From Thalassotalea euphylliae (GTDB lineage Bacteria > Pseudomonadota > Gammaproteobacteria > Enterobacterales > Alteromonadaceae), in NCBI RefSeq assembly GCF_003390335.1, contig NZ_QUOU01000001.1, forward strand, positions 3,968,001 through 4,032,000: a stretch of DNA of 64,000 nucleotides. The letters are read 5' to 3'. Below are positions 55,631 to 63,651 of this stretch, piece by piece. Position numbers and translations under genes: made by a program. How positions within the stretch are numbered: position 1 is the stretch's first letter; each line of letters starts with the position of its first letter. Below the pieces are notes generated by a model that was not told the origin of the DNA, made no database searches, and saw only the letters and a program-made list of their open reading frames with translations.

Positions 55631-56719
55631 TTATTTGATGGACTTAGTCGGCACAGCAATCGTCATCACGCTATCGCCTTTTCGAATTGCTGGCCCTTTT
55701 AAGCCGTAAATACCGTAACCACTCACTGGTGCCTTAACTTGCTCAAGCTCATTGCCAAAATAATCTTTAAGTACCCCGAGCACTTCACCTTTTTCGACAA
55801 ATCGACCTTTGGCGTGTTTAGGGAGCCAAAGGCCGGAATGTTTTACTGGCACGGATTTGGTGTTTTCAAAGTAGCGAAGTGACTTACTTGATCTAATATT
55901 TGGCTTAGCTTTGTCAATGCCCATCACTTTTAATGTTGCCGACAATCCCGAAATCATTGCCTTTACTTGCTCTGGCGTGGCCGTACCATGTTCACCAATT
56001 TCTACCAAAATCGTTGGAATTTTTGCGGCTACCCCTTGGCGGTTAAGGGAGCGGCGCGTGTCCACTTGCTTCTGTGTATTCATTTTATAACGCACTAGGT
56101 TCGGGAAGTTAAACGCTTCGGCAACGGCTAACGCTTGTGGGTAGTCGCTTGATAGTGGGCCGCCATACACTCCGATAAATGGCGCTAACCATTCGCCGCC
56201 ATCACCACTGTGTAAATCAATTAAGAAATCGGCTTTGGCAACGATTTGCTGTGAAATCGCCCAAGCAATACGCTCGGTTTGGCTGCCATTGGGTTTCCCC
56301 GGAAAGCTGCGGTTGAGGTTTTTGCGATCATGTGGATTCACATAGACAGAACGATTTTCAAACGCAGGTACATGGGCAACACGCACGACAATAACTGAGC
56401 CATGCATGTTTGCTGGATTGAGCGTTTTTAGCCATTGTTCAACCGCCACAATCGACGTGTACTCGTAGCCGTGAACGCCAGCTACTGCGGCGAGAACAGG
56501 TCCTGGGTGTTTGCCATGAACAACGGTAACTGGAATAAAAGTTGCGCCGTCTTTATCACCTGCTGAAATTTCAAGCTTGATATCCGCTTTGCTGCCTGCA
56601 GCCACTTGCTGCTCGCCAACGACAAGCGACTGGCTTGAACGCGAATCTGCCTTAGCTTCAGCGTTAGCGTGAAACAGTAGCGTTAATACTAAGCAGTTGA
56701 TGAGTAACCATATTTTCAT
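55631..56719 (-). CDS. Secreted succinylglutamate desuccinylase/aspartoacylase-family hydrolase
   Basis: This zinc-dependent deacylase or carboxypeptidase-like enzyme (M14 fold, AstE/ASPA family) has a signal peptide (1-23, ending HANAEAKA), so it acts in the periplasm, unlike cytoplasmic AstE. Zinc-site motifs are GVHGYEYTS (His and Glu, about residues 78-86) and DLHSGDGGEW (His near 171). NPHDRKNLNRSFPGKPNGSQTERIA gives the substrate-binding Arg and Asn. A C-terminal beta domain (about 290-355) follows. The 362 residues fit the secreted subgroup. It is divergent from the Zur-box ABC/TonB operon and has a small heptad-repeat ORF directly upstream. Substrate unknown. Confidence 0.87.
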   Translation of the reverse strand: MKIWLLINCLVLTLLFHANAEAKADSRSSQSLVVGEQQVAAGSKADIKLEISAGDKDGATFIPVTVVHGKHPGPVLAAVAGVHGYEYTSIVAVEQWLKTLNPANMHGSVIVVRVAHVPAFENRSVYVNPHDRKNLNRSFPGKPNGSQTERIAWAISQQIVAKADFLIDLHSGDGGEWLAPFIGVYGGPLSSDYPQALAVAEAFNFPNLVRYKMNTQKQVDTRRSLNRQGVAAKIPTILVEIGEHGTATPEQVKAMISGLSATLKVMGIDKAKPNIRSSKSLRYFENTKSVPVKHSGLWLPKHAKGRFVEKGEVLGVLKDYFGNELEQVKAPVSGYGIYGLKGPAIRKGDSVMTIAVPTKSIK

Positions 56720-56729
56720 TAATTTATAC

Positions 56730-56828
56730 CTAACCCTTATTCTCTATTTTTAAATCCAAGTTATCTATTTTTAAGTCTAAGCTCTCTATTTTTATATCTA
56801 AGTGCTCTAGCTCTGTATCTGAGTTCAT
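56730..56828 (-). CDS. Possible 32-aa heptad-repeat peptide upstream of the aspartoacylase gene
   Basis: A complete frame begins ATG and reads MNSDTELEH, then three near-identical heptads LDIKIES, LDLKIDN and LDLKIEN, then KG and a stop ten bases before the next ATG. Leu and Ile fall at heptad spacing with alternating acidic and Lys residues, as in a short coiled coil. The stop region provides the ribosome site of the next gene. No ribosome site is seen for this ORF, and its repetitive DNA could alone explain the pattern, so its coding status is uncertain. Length is below normal gene-calling limits. Confidence 0.3.
   Translation of the reverse strand: MNSDTELEHLDIKIESLDLKIDNLDLKIENKG
56743..56826. 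repeat. Four 21-bp tandem repeats
   Basis: Four consecutive imperfect units of exactly 21 bp start TCTATTTTTAAATCCAAG, TCTATTTTTAAGTCTAAG, TCTATTTTTATATCTAAG and TCTAGCTCTGTATCTGAG. The period is two DNA helical turns and also seven codons, so they could be a phased protein-binding array, a coding heptad repeat on the minus strand, or both. They lie between the divergent aspartoacylase and ABC genes. Confidence 0.85.
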
Positions 56829-57009
56829 TGTTGAGCATATCTATTAAATTGCTGCCAGCTTCGGCGTGGCTTTGTGCCAAACAATTCCATTATTCAATCG
56901 CTAACATCACGCTCACTAAGATGTATAGGATGTTTTCAACCCGAACTGATGGTTTATTACACGGAAAGCGTTATAGCGAGAATTTCTACCGCTATCTGGC
57001 TTGCAAACC

Positions 57010-57032
57010 GTAACGTTATAATATGACAATTC
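57010..57032 (+). promoter_or_regulatory. Zur box upstream of the ABC/DUF3526/TonB operon
   Basis: The core GTTATAATATGAC (57015-57027) matches 12 of 13 positions of the gammaproteobacterial Zur core GTTATAnTATAAC. With flanks the 23-bp site matches about 19 of 23 positions of the E. coli-type consensus by hand comparison. It contains TATAAT, so the repressor would cover a -10 element. It lies 50 bp upstream of the ABC ATPase start. Zinc-bound Zur would repress; low zinc would induce. Zur itself is not in the window. Confidence 0.75.
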
Positions 57033-57041
57033 CGATCTTGC

Positions 57042-57064
57042 AAAACGTTATGTTATCACAAAGT
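57042..57064 (+). promoter_or_regulatory. Second, weaker Zur-like box
   Basis: The core GTTATGTTATCAC (57047-57059) matches 10 of 13 positions of the Zur core and shares AACGTTAT with the first box. The two cores are 32 bp apart, about three helical turns, so two dimers could bind the same face. It sits between the first box and the ribosome site. Confidence 0.45.
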
Positions 57065-57081
57065 AAACGCAAGGAATATCA

Positions 57082-57834
57082 ATGCAGCCAGAAATGGTAG
57101 TTGCTTCGTCACTTAATGTTCAAATCGGTGACCACAAAATACTCGACAATGTTAATTTCACCGTCAAAAAAGGGGAAGTTTTTGCCCTGCTAGGCGGCAA
57201 TGGTGCTGGAAAATCAACCACATTAAAAACTTTACTGGGTACTGTTCAACCAACCAGCGGCCACGCTGAAATCATGGGCCATAGTGTTGTAAATGAAATC
57301 AACCAAGTGCGCCGCAAAGTTGCTTATTTGCCTGAGTCAGTAATGTTATATGGTCACTTAACCGGCTATGAAAATATTGAATACTTTTTGTCGCTGGCAG
57401 GTATTGCTCGCTCAACAGAGGAAATCGCCCAAGCACTGAGCAAAGTCGCACTGCAAGAGAAGGCTTGGCACCGCGCGCTTTCAAATTATTCAAAAGGTAT
57501 GCGCCAAAAAACCGCAATTGCCTTAGCACTGCTGCGCAATGCCCCAGTATTATTCCTTGATGAGCCAACCTCGGGTTTAGATCCAAGCGCCATCGATGAA
57601 TTTAACCAGCTGATCAGCAACCTTGCCAGCGAAGGCACCACAGTGTTTATGGTCTCGCATGATGTTTACGGCGCTTGCCAGATCGCTCACCGCATTGGGC
57701 TGTTAGATCACGGTAAAATTGTCGGCATGTTTGAGCGCGAAGGCAACGAACATATTGACACTGAAACCGTCCATGCCGCATTTGCTGCCCGCAACGCAAA
57801 TAAAAGCATACAAGCATTTGGTAATGGGCAATAG
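57082..57834 (+). CDS. ABC transporter ATPase, NosF-like
   Basis: This is the cytoplasmic ATPase of an ABC-2 system, 250 residues. It has Walker A GGNGAGKST (residues 38-46), Q-loop region VAYLPESVMLYGHLTGYENI (80-99), signature YSKGM (136-140), Walker B VLFLDEP (156-162) and H-loop VSHD. The signature YSKGMRQK is of the NosF type rather than the LSGGQ of importers, which suits export-type ABC-2 permeases. The ribosome site AAGGA is seven bases upstream. It is the first gene of a four-gene operon, with a 3-bp gap to the first permease, and is preceded by Zur boxes. Confidence 0.92.
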   Translation: MQPEMVVASSLNVQIGDHKILDNVNFTVKKGEVFALLGGNGAGKSTTLKTLLGTVQPTSGHAEIMGHSVVNEINQVRRKVAYLPESVMLYGHLTGYENIEYFLSLAGIARSTEEIAQALSKVALQEKAWHRALSNYSKGMRQKTAIALALLRNAPVLFLDEPTSGLDPSAIDEFNQLISNLASEGTTVFMVSHDVYGACQIAHRIGLLDHGKIVGMFEREGNEHIDTETVHAAFAARNANKSIQAFGNGQ

Positions 57835-57837
57835 ATA

Positions 57838-59262
57838 ATGAGAGTAATTAAACAAATTATGCTCGATGAGTGGCGCTACTGGTGGCGAACCAAAGTCGCG
57901 ACCACAGTGATGCTGATTGGCTTATTGCTGACCGTTGCTGCCATTGTTGTTAACTCACTGGAAATTGAGCACAAAGCCCATCAACGTGAACACTTGCAAC
58001 ACACCGCAGAAACGCGCTTTGTTGAACAACCGGATCGCCACCCACATCGTATGGTGCACTATGGTCATTACGTATTTCGCACGCCATCACCACTGAGCAT
58101 TATCGAACCTGGGGTTGACGCGTTTACAGGCACGTCGATTTTCCTTGAAGGTCACCGCCAGAACAGTGCAATGTTTTCTGATCAACGCCAATCGAGTGGC
58201 TTAACCCGATTTAGCAGCTTATCACCAAGCTTTCTAATTCAAGTGCTTGCGCCGCTGTTTATTATTTTAATTGGTTATGCCAGCGTCAGCCGAGAAAAAG
58301 AAGCAGGCACGCTCAACATTATGATCACCCAAGGGTTGAATAAATGGCACTTGTTGCTGGGTAAATTACTGGCACTGACCACCAGTGGCTTGTTGCTATT
58401 ATTACCGCTGATCCTTGCGAGCAGTTTATTAGGCAATGAAGAATCAGGGCTTATTACCACGAGCTTTATCTTAGGTTACATGCTTTACGTGTTGGTTTGG
58501 AGTGGGCTGGTCGTTGCCATCTCAGCATTGGTGAACAATAACAGTGTCAGCTTTACTAGCCTTATTGTCGTATGGGTTGCGCTAGCAATTTTAGTACCGC
58601 GTATTGGTAGCTCTACTGCCGCGTCATTGGTGCCTTCACCGGGTAAACTAGAAGCTGATTTTGCCGTACTCGAGGAAATGCGCAAATTAGGTGACGGTCA
58701 CAACGCTGCCGATCCTGCCTTTGAAAAACTCAAAACCAACTTACTGGCTAAATACCAAGTCGATAGCATTGATAAACTGCCCGTTAACTTTCGCGGTGTC
58801 GTTGCGGAATACTCAGAGCAAAAGCAAGCCAAGGTATTAAATAAGTTTGCCGAACAACGCATGAGTGAAGAACTGGAACAAGCACAAATTGCCCGTCAGT
58901 TTGGTTGGTTGTCGCCAACCGTTGCCATTCGCTCTTTGTCGATGATGATGGCAGGCACAAGCTTGGAAACCCATCACAGATTCCTGCGTGAAGCGGAAGC
59001 ACTGCGTATCGACTTTGTGCAATCCCTTAACCGCGTCCACCGCGATAAGCTGGATTATCAAACCGATGTCAATCGCTACAAAGGTGAAAACAAAGCGGTA
59101 GTCGATGCGAGCAATTGGCAAGTCCTGGCCGATTTTGAATTTGCGCCTGAAAGCACTGCAAACCGCCTAGCGCAAAGTATGCCTTATGGCTTACAGCTGA
59201 TTTTATGGTGTGTATTAGTTTGCCTGTTATTGGCAGTAGCGATCAGAAGGATGGCGCAATAA
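57838..59262 (+). CDS. ABC-2 permease with DUF3526, first of two
   Basis: This 474-residue inner-membrane protein has TM1 near residues 20-40, a periplasmic loop (about 45-145), then five TM helices (about 143-255), a second large extracytoplasmic or cytoplasmic domain (about 265-430) and a final TM (about 450-470). The loop has the His-rich RHPHRMVHYGHYVFRTPSPLS, shared by DUF3526 proteins, and ends FTGTSIFLEGHRQNSAMFS. VSREKEAGTLNIMITQGLNKWHLLLGK is the ABC-2 coupling motif. It shares one base with the next gene (TAATG). Partner of the preceding ATPase; the transported substrate is unknown. Confidence 0.88.
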   Translation: MRVIKQIMLDEWRYWWRTKVATTVMLIGLLLTVAAIVVNSLEIEHKAHQREHLQHTAETRFVEQPDRHPHRMVHYGHYVFRTPSPLSIIEPGVDAFTGTSIFLEGHRQNSAMFSDQRQSSGLTRFSSLSPSFLIQVLAPLFIILIGYASVSREKEAGTLNIMITQGLNKWHLLLGKLLALTTSGLLLLLPLILASSLLGNEESGLITTSFILGYMLYVLVWSGLVVAISALVNNNSVSFTSLIVVWVALAILVPRIGSSTAASLVPSPGKLEADFAVLEEMRKLGDGHNAADPAFEKLKTNLLAKYQVDSIDKLPVNFRGVVAEYSEQKQAKVLNKFAEQRMSEELEQAQIARQFGWLSPTVAIRSLSMMMAGTSLETHHRFLREAEALRIDFVQSLNRVHRDKLDYQTDVNRYKGENKAVVDASNWQVLADFEFAPESTANRLAQSMPYGLQLILWCVLVCLLLAVAIRRMAQ

Positions 59263-60614
59263 TGGCATTTACAAGCTCTAATAGCTTCCTACGCGAAGCC
59301 TCATTTATCGCGAAACAACGCTATGTTTTGGTGTTTTTCACTATCGTTTTTGCCTTATCAGTATTTGCCGTTTGGTCTGGGTTAAAAGAAACCACAGCAC
59401 AAACGCAAACCATTGAGCGCTTGTTGGAAAAAGACCAAATAGACCGCGCCAATATGCTCGCCAAGCAAAAAGACTACGGCGGCGCAGCCTATTACAGTTT
59501 CCATTTAACCTACTCATCGCCGTCACCACTTGCCTTTGCCGCCATGGGGCAACGAGATATTTTCCCGTGGAAGCACCGCGTGCGCATGCTGGCGCTGGAA
59601 GGACAAATTTACGAGACCGATGCCGACAACCCTGAACTCTCGTTTTTAGGACGCTTTGACTTCGCTTTTTTAGTCAGTGTTTTACTGCCCTTATTTGTCA
59701 TTCTCTTGTTGCATGACTTACGCGCCAGCGAGCGTAATGCAGGTCGTTACGACTTACTTGTCGTTACTGCAAAAAGCCAACGTCACCTTTGGGTGACACG
59801 CGCCTTAGTGTTAACCACAGGGCTGGCACTAGCCGTATTGCTACCATTTTTAGTGAGCGCATTCATTACCCAAGCTGCGCTTGCCGACACACTGTTAATG
59901 GCGCTTGTTGTAATCGCTCATTTAGCGTTTTGGCTAGTACTTACGTATGTGGTCACTGGCTTGAAATTTAATGCTAAGCAAAGTGCTGCGCGTATTGCAT
60001 CTATGCTACTGGCGATTTGGTTAGTGTTTACTGTGCTGATTCCTGTTGGCAGTGATGCCGCCATTGACGAGTTAGTAGCAAGCCCAGCAGGCGGGGAAAT
60101 ATCACTTACCCAGCGCGAAGCGGTGAACAACGCATGGGACATTCCTTTTGAAGAAACTTGGCAGCCTTTCCTTGCCGAACACCCAGAATGGGCTGATAAA
60201 ACTCAGATGGAAAGCCGCTTTGAATGGAAATGGTATTACGCCTTCCAACAAGTCGGCGACCAAAAAGCGGCAGCACTTTCACAAGCCTATCGCGCAGCGA
60301 CTGAGCACAAAGATACGCTCGCAGACACAGTCTCGTTCTTTTCACCGCCGATGTTGACCCAACGATTGATGTCGAACATTGCCGAAACAGACACTGCATC
60401 CTCGCTAGCTTACGAACAGCGCGTGCGCGACTACCACGCTAAGCTGCGCCAGTTCTACTACCCACTGCTATTTAACAAGGTAGCGTTTAGTCAGGAAGTG
60501 ATGACCAAGCTGCCCCAATTTACCCAAGTTAAAAGTACAGAAGCTAAAAATACTCAGGTTACAGATACAGAAGCTGCAAACACCAATAAAGTAAGCAGCA
60601 CACAAGGACAATAA
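59262..60614 (+). CDS. ABC-2 permease with DUF3526, second of two
   Basis: The 450-residue homologue of the previous permease has TM1 near residues 17-37, a periplasmic loop with YYSFHLTYSSPSPLAFAAMGQRDIFPWKHRVRML, then a TM block (about 130-260) containing RASERNAGRYDLLVVTAKSQRHLWVTR, which resembles the coupling motif, and a C-terminal soluble part. A final TM is not obvious. The C-terminus is a Thr/Glu/Asn-rich near-repetitive tail (about 420-450). The ATG overlaps the previous stop by one base. It is followed by the TonB receptor gene after 2 bp. Likely forms a heterodimer with the first permease. Confidence 0.85.
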   Translation: MAFTSSNSFLREASFIAKQRYVLVFFTIVFALSVFAVWSGLKETTAQTQTIERLLEKDQIDRANMLAKQKDYGGAAYYSFHLTYSSPSPLAFAAMGQRDIFPWKHRVRMLALEGQIYETDADNPELSFLGRFDFAFLVSVLLPLFVILLLHDLRASERNAGRYDLLVVTAKSQRHLWVTRALVLTTGLALAVLLPFLVSAFITQAALADTLLMALVVIAHLAFWLVLTYVVTGLKFNAKQSAARIASMLLAIWLVFTVLIPVGSDAAIDELVASPAGGEISLTQREAVNNAWDIPFEETWQPFLAEHPEWADKTQMESRFEWKWYYAFQQVGDQKAAALSQAYRAATEHKDTLADTVSFFSPPMLTQRLMSNIAETDTASSLAYEQRVRDYHAKLRQFYYPLLFNKVAFSQEVMTKLPQFTQVKSTEAKNTQVTDTEAANTNKVSSTQGQ

Positions 60615-60616
60615 CA

Positions 60617-62650
60617 ATGAATAACTCTCAACACTTTGCTTTTAAACCTAATGCTAAATTGCTCGCACTTTGCATAGCCGCAGCGCTATTAACAACTACA
60701 GCATCAGCAGTAAATGCCGAGGATGACCTAGCAGGCATTGAACGCGTCATGGTGATTGGTAAATCCACCGAAGCACCAGCGGCGAACCTTGTCGGTAGTT
60801 ACGAAATTATCGGTCGCGATCAGCTCGATTACTTGCGCGTTGACGACAACGTTGAGCTTTTTACCAAGCTGCCGGGCGTGTCGATTTCACGCTATAACCA
60901 AGGACCTATCAACGCCGATTTATCAATACGCGGTTTTGATGGTGACGGTACTACTCCGCACGCTAAGTTGTTAATTGACGGTATTCCGCAAAACTTACAC
61001 AACGGTTTTGGTGAGTTAGATCAATTATTCTCACTTAACATTGACTCGATTCAAGCGTTCAAAGGCATCAGCGATGTGCGTTACGGTTTATACAACTTAG
61101 CCGGTAACTACAATGTCTTTAGCCGTAAAGACACAGGCGTTGCCACTATCGATGCCACAGTGGGTAGTTTTGACACGCGAGAATTACAAGGCTACACAGG
61201 TATTGAATCGGGCAAGCTAACCCACAACTATGCGTTCGGTTACCGCGAAAGTGAAGGCTATCGCGATAACACAGATCTAGAGCGCTACGCTGGCTCTGGT
61301 CGCTGGTTCTATGAACTAGACGCCAACACCACGATTGGCTACATCTTACGTTATTCACATTTTGATGCCGACGCACCGGGTTACTTAACCAAAGAAGAAT
61401 CTCGCCGCAGCCCACGCTCATCAGCCAGCTATGCCAGCGAAGATGGCGGCGATAAGACCGTTTTCCACAATAGCCTACATTTAGACACCAGCATCGACAA
61501 ACTCGATATTAGCGCGAAAGCTTACTTCCAAACCTTTGAGCGCGAGCGCTGGGTGCGCTTTAGCGAAGGCGGTTCGCTGGGCAATCGATACGACGACCAA
61601 GAGCAGTTAGGTTTTATTCTCGACACGGTTTACAGCTTTAATGACGATTGGAGTTTGTTAACAGGGCTTTCTTACCAGCAAGAAGATGTGATTGAACAGC
61701 GTTTTGGCACGATAGGTCAACGCCGCGTGCGCGATACCAATAATGTTGTGCGAGACTTTGACTACACGCTGGATACCACAGGCGTTTATGCCTCTGTTGA
61801 ACACCAAGTTAACGAGCAGCTGTCGATTACCGCAGGCGTGCGCGCTGACAAGTTAGACGGTGATTTCACCGCAACAAGTAGCGATGGCACACAATCACCA
61901 CGGGATATTTTCGATTTTGATTGGATTGTTCAACCTAAGTTGAATGTCTTCTATCAAGCTACAGACAACTTTGCCTTATTCTTTAACTACGGTGAATCTT
62001 TCCAGCACCCGTTTGGTTCTTCGCTCTATACCAGCGGTGACACCAATGCTCGCGATGTTTCCACCAACAAAGGTTACGAATTAGGCACAAAAGTCAGCCT
62101 TGGCGATACAGCTGATGTGCGCTTATCACTGTGGCAACAAGACGCCGAAGACGAATTTATTTCGGTTGACGGCATTTCACAAAACGTGGGAGAAACCGAA
62201 CGTAAAGGCTGGGAGCTAGCGCTCACATGGGCAGCAACCGATATCATCGATATTTGGGCAAACTACTCATCGGTTGATACGGAAATCGTTAAAACCAGTA
62301 CCGCTGCCGCGGCTACCCAAGGGAATGAACTGCGCAGTATTCCTGAATATACCGCATCAATTGGTATCGATGCCCAAATTACCGAGCAAATTACCGCCAG
62401 TGTCCACGTTGACAGCCAAGGCGACTACTACGTTAACGAAGCGAACTTAGGTGGTCAGTTTGGTGACTACACCATTACCAACGCGAGCATTGATTACGAA
62501 TTTGACTGGGGTTTAGTGAGCTTAAATGCCAACAACTTATTCGATGAGTATTACGAATACGTATTCGACTTTAGCAGCGACGGCACAGCGACGATTCACT
62601 CGCCAGCTGATGGCAGAAACTACTCGCTGTCTATTCGTTACTCGTTCTAA
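60617..62650 (+). CDS. TonB-dependent outer-membrane receptor
   Basis: The 677-residue receptor has a signal peptide (about residues 1-34, ending ASAVNAEDD), a candidate TonB box (ERVMVIG), a plug domain (about 55-165; LFTKLPGVSISRYNQGPINADLSIRGFDGDG) and a 22-strand barrel ending LSIRYSF with the required C-terminal Phe. No long His- or Cys-rich loop is seen, unlike classical ZnuD zinc receptors. It is the last gene of the ATPase-permease-permease-receptor operon under the Zur boxes. Import of a zinc complex is predicted from regulation; sequence alone does not give the ligand. Confidence 0.93.
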   Translation: MNNSQHFAFKPNAKLLALCIAAALLTTTASAVNAEDDLAGIERVMVIGKSTEAPAANLVGSYEIIGRDQLDYLRVDDNVELFTKLPGVSISRYNQGPINADLSIRGFDGDGTTPHAKLLIDGIPQNLHNGFGELDQLFSLNIDSIQAFKGISDVRYGLYNLAGNYNVFSRKDTGVATIDATVGSFDTRELQGYTGIESGKLTHNYAFGYRESEGYRDNTDLERYAGSGRWFYELDANTTIGYILRYSHFDADAPGYLTKEESRRSPRSSASYASEDGGDKTVFHNSLHLDTSIDKLDISAKAYFQTFERERWVRFSEGGSLGNRYDDQEQLGFILDTVYSFNDDWSLLTGLSYQQEDVIEQRFGTIGQRRVRDTNNVVRDFDYTLDTTGVYASVEHQVNEQLSITAGVRADKLDGDFTATSSDGTQSPRDIFDFDWIVQPKLNVFYQATDNFALFFNYGESFQHPFGSSLYTSGDTNARDVSTNKGYELGTKVSLGDTADVRLSLWQQDAEDEFISVDGISQNVGETERKGWELALTWAATDIIDIWANYSSVDTEIVKTSTAAAATQGNELRSIPEYTASIGIDAQITEQITASVHVDSQGDYYVNEANLGGQFGDYTITNASIDYEFDWGLVSLNANNLFDEYYEYVFDFSSDGTATIHSPADGRNYSLSIRYSF

Positions 62651-62691
62651 GCTGGTGTAGCTTTAGCTGTAGCTAAGAGAGAAATTAAATA

Positions 62692-62748
62692 GGCAAGCCT
62701 CAGCCGCAACGTTGCGTTAAATTTCGTTATATTGAGGCAAAGCTTGCC
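62692..62748 (+). terminator. Possible hairpin terminator after the TonB receptor gene
   Basis: GGCAAGCCTCA and TGAGGCaaaGCTTGCC form an imperfect long stem with a 30-base loop that contains the 12-bp palindrome CGCAACGTTGCG. It lies 42 bp after the stop. No T run follows, so termination is not certain. Confidence 0.4.
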
Positions 62749-62836
62749 GCGTTAGCTAGCCTCTATGTGAACCATTCATGTGAGCTATTTATGCAAACTA
62801 ATAGGGTAAGCCATTTCTGGCTTGTTACCAGTAGGT

Positions 62837-63466
62837 TTATAAATTCAATGTACGTTGTTTGGTAACCTGGTTTAAAAACTCATCAGCGCTTTGGTCACGC
62901 GCTTTTCCAGCCATTAAGTTTTCTTTTTCTTCCATCAGCCTAGCCATTTGCTCTGCTATTTTCTGATTTAGCTGATCCGCTTGATCTTTACGTATCAGGC
63001 CGCTTTCAGCACTCTTTGTCACGTCGTCTTTTGCTAGTTGAAGAATCTCCATACGAACTTCGACACGCTTAACATCGAGAAAACTGATCCCAAGGCTGTT
63101 GTAGAGAATTGCGGTATTAACCTCATCGCGATCAATCTTAACTTCAATTGGCGCATTTTCTATTTCGTCGATTGTCGCCTCTAGATAGTCAAAAGGTTTA
63201 AGCACTTTATTGGTAAGGTTTGCCGCCTCTAGAGATTCTTTTGCCTTGTGTCGAATTTCTTCATATTTAGCCTTAACCTCTTCCGGTTTTATATTTGAGA
63301 TATAACGTGAATATCGTTCGCTTGTGAGCGACTTAGTGGCTTGTTTTTCTGATGGCGGCGTTACCGATGGCGCACTTACCTCTTCCAGATTTTTAGTGGT
63401 GTTTTTGACCGTGTTTGGAGCAAATAGCGAGTGACTATTTTTCGGGGAGTGTAAAACAATTGACAT
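62837..63466 (-). CDS. Hypothetical 209-residue helical protein
   Basis: I do not recognise this protein. It has no signal peptide or TM helix. The first 50 residues are Ser/Thr/Pro-rich and probably disordered. The rest is helical and charged, with VKAKYEEIRHKAKESLEAANL, then VEVRMEILQLAKDDV and DQLNQKIAEQMARLMEEKENLMAGKARDQSADEF, which may form a coiled coil. One segment (NTAILYNSLGISFLDVKRVEVRMEIL) is less charged and might be a short globular core. It is isolated: the TonB receptor ends on the other strand, and an IS630-type transposase starts to the right. Confidence 0.7.
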   Translation of the reverse strand: MSIVLHSPKNSHSLFAPNTVKNTTKNLEEVSAPSVTPPSEKQATKSLTSERYSRYISNIKPEEVKAKYEEIRHKAKESLEAANLTNKVLKPFDYLEATIDEIENAPIEVKIDRDEVNTAILYNSLGISFLDVKRVEVRMEILQLAKDDVTKSAESGLIRKDQADQLNQKIAEQMARLMEEKENLMAGKARDQSADEFLNQVTKQRTLNL

Positions 63467-63651
63467 TAATAGGAGACTTCCTTGGTTGTGCTACACGAAT
63501 AAATAAGTATGAGGAGTACAGCGTTGGTTTTGTGTCACTTATGCTGTTACTAATTGCGAAGTAAGCAATTTCAGCGCCATTAATCAAAAAACGGAATTAG
63601 TTAAAGACAAACCATGCCAATATTGGCAAGTGTTAATGTCGGTAATTAGTT

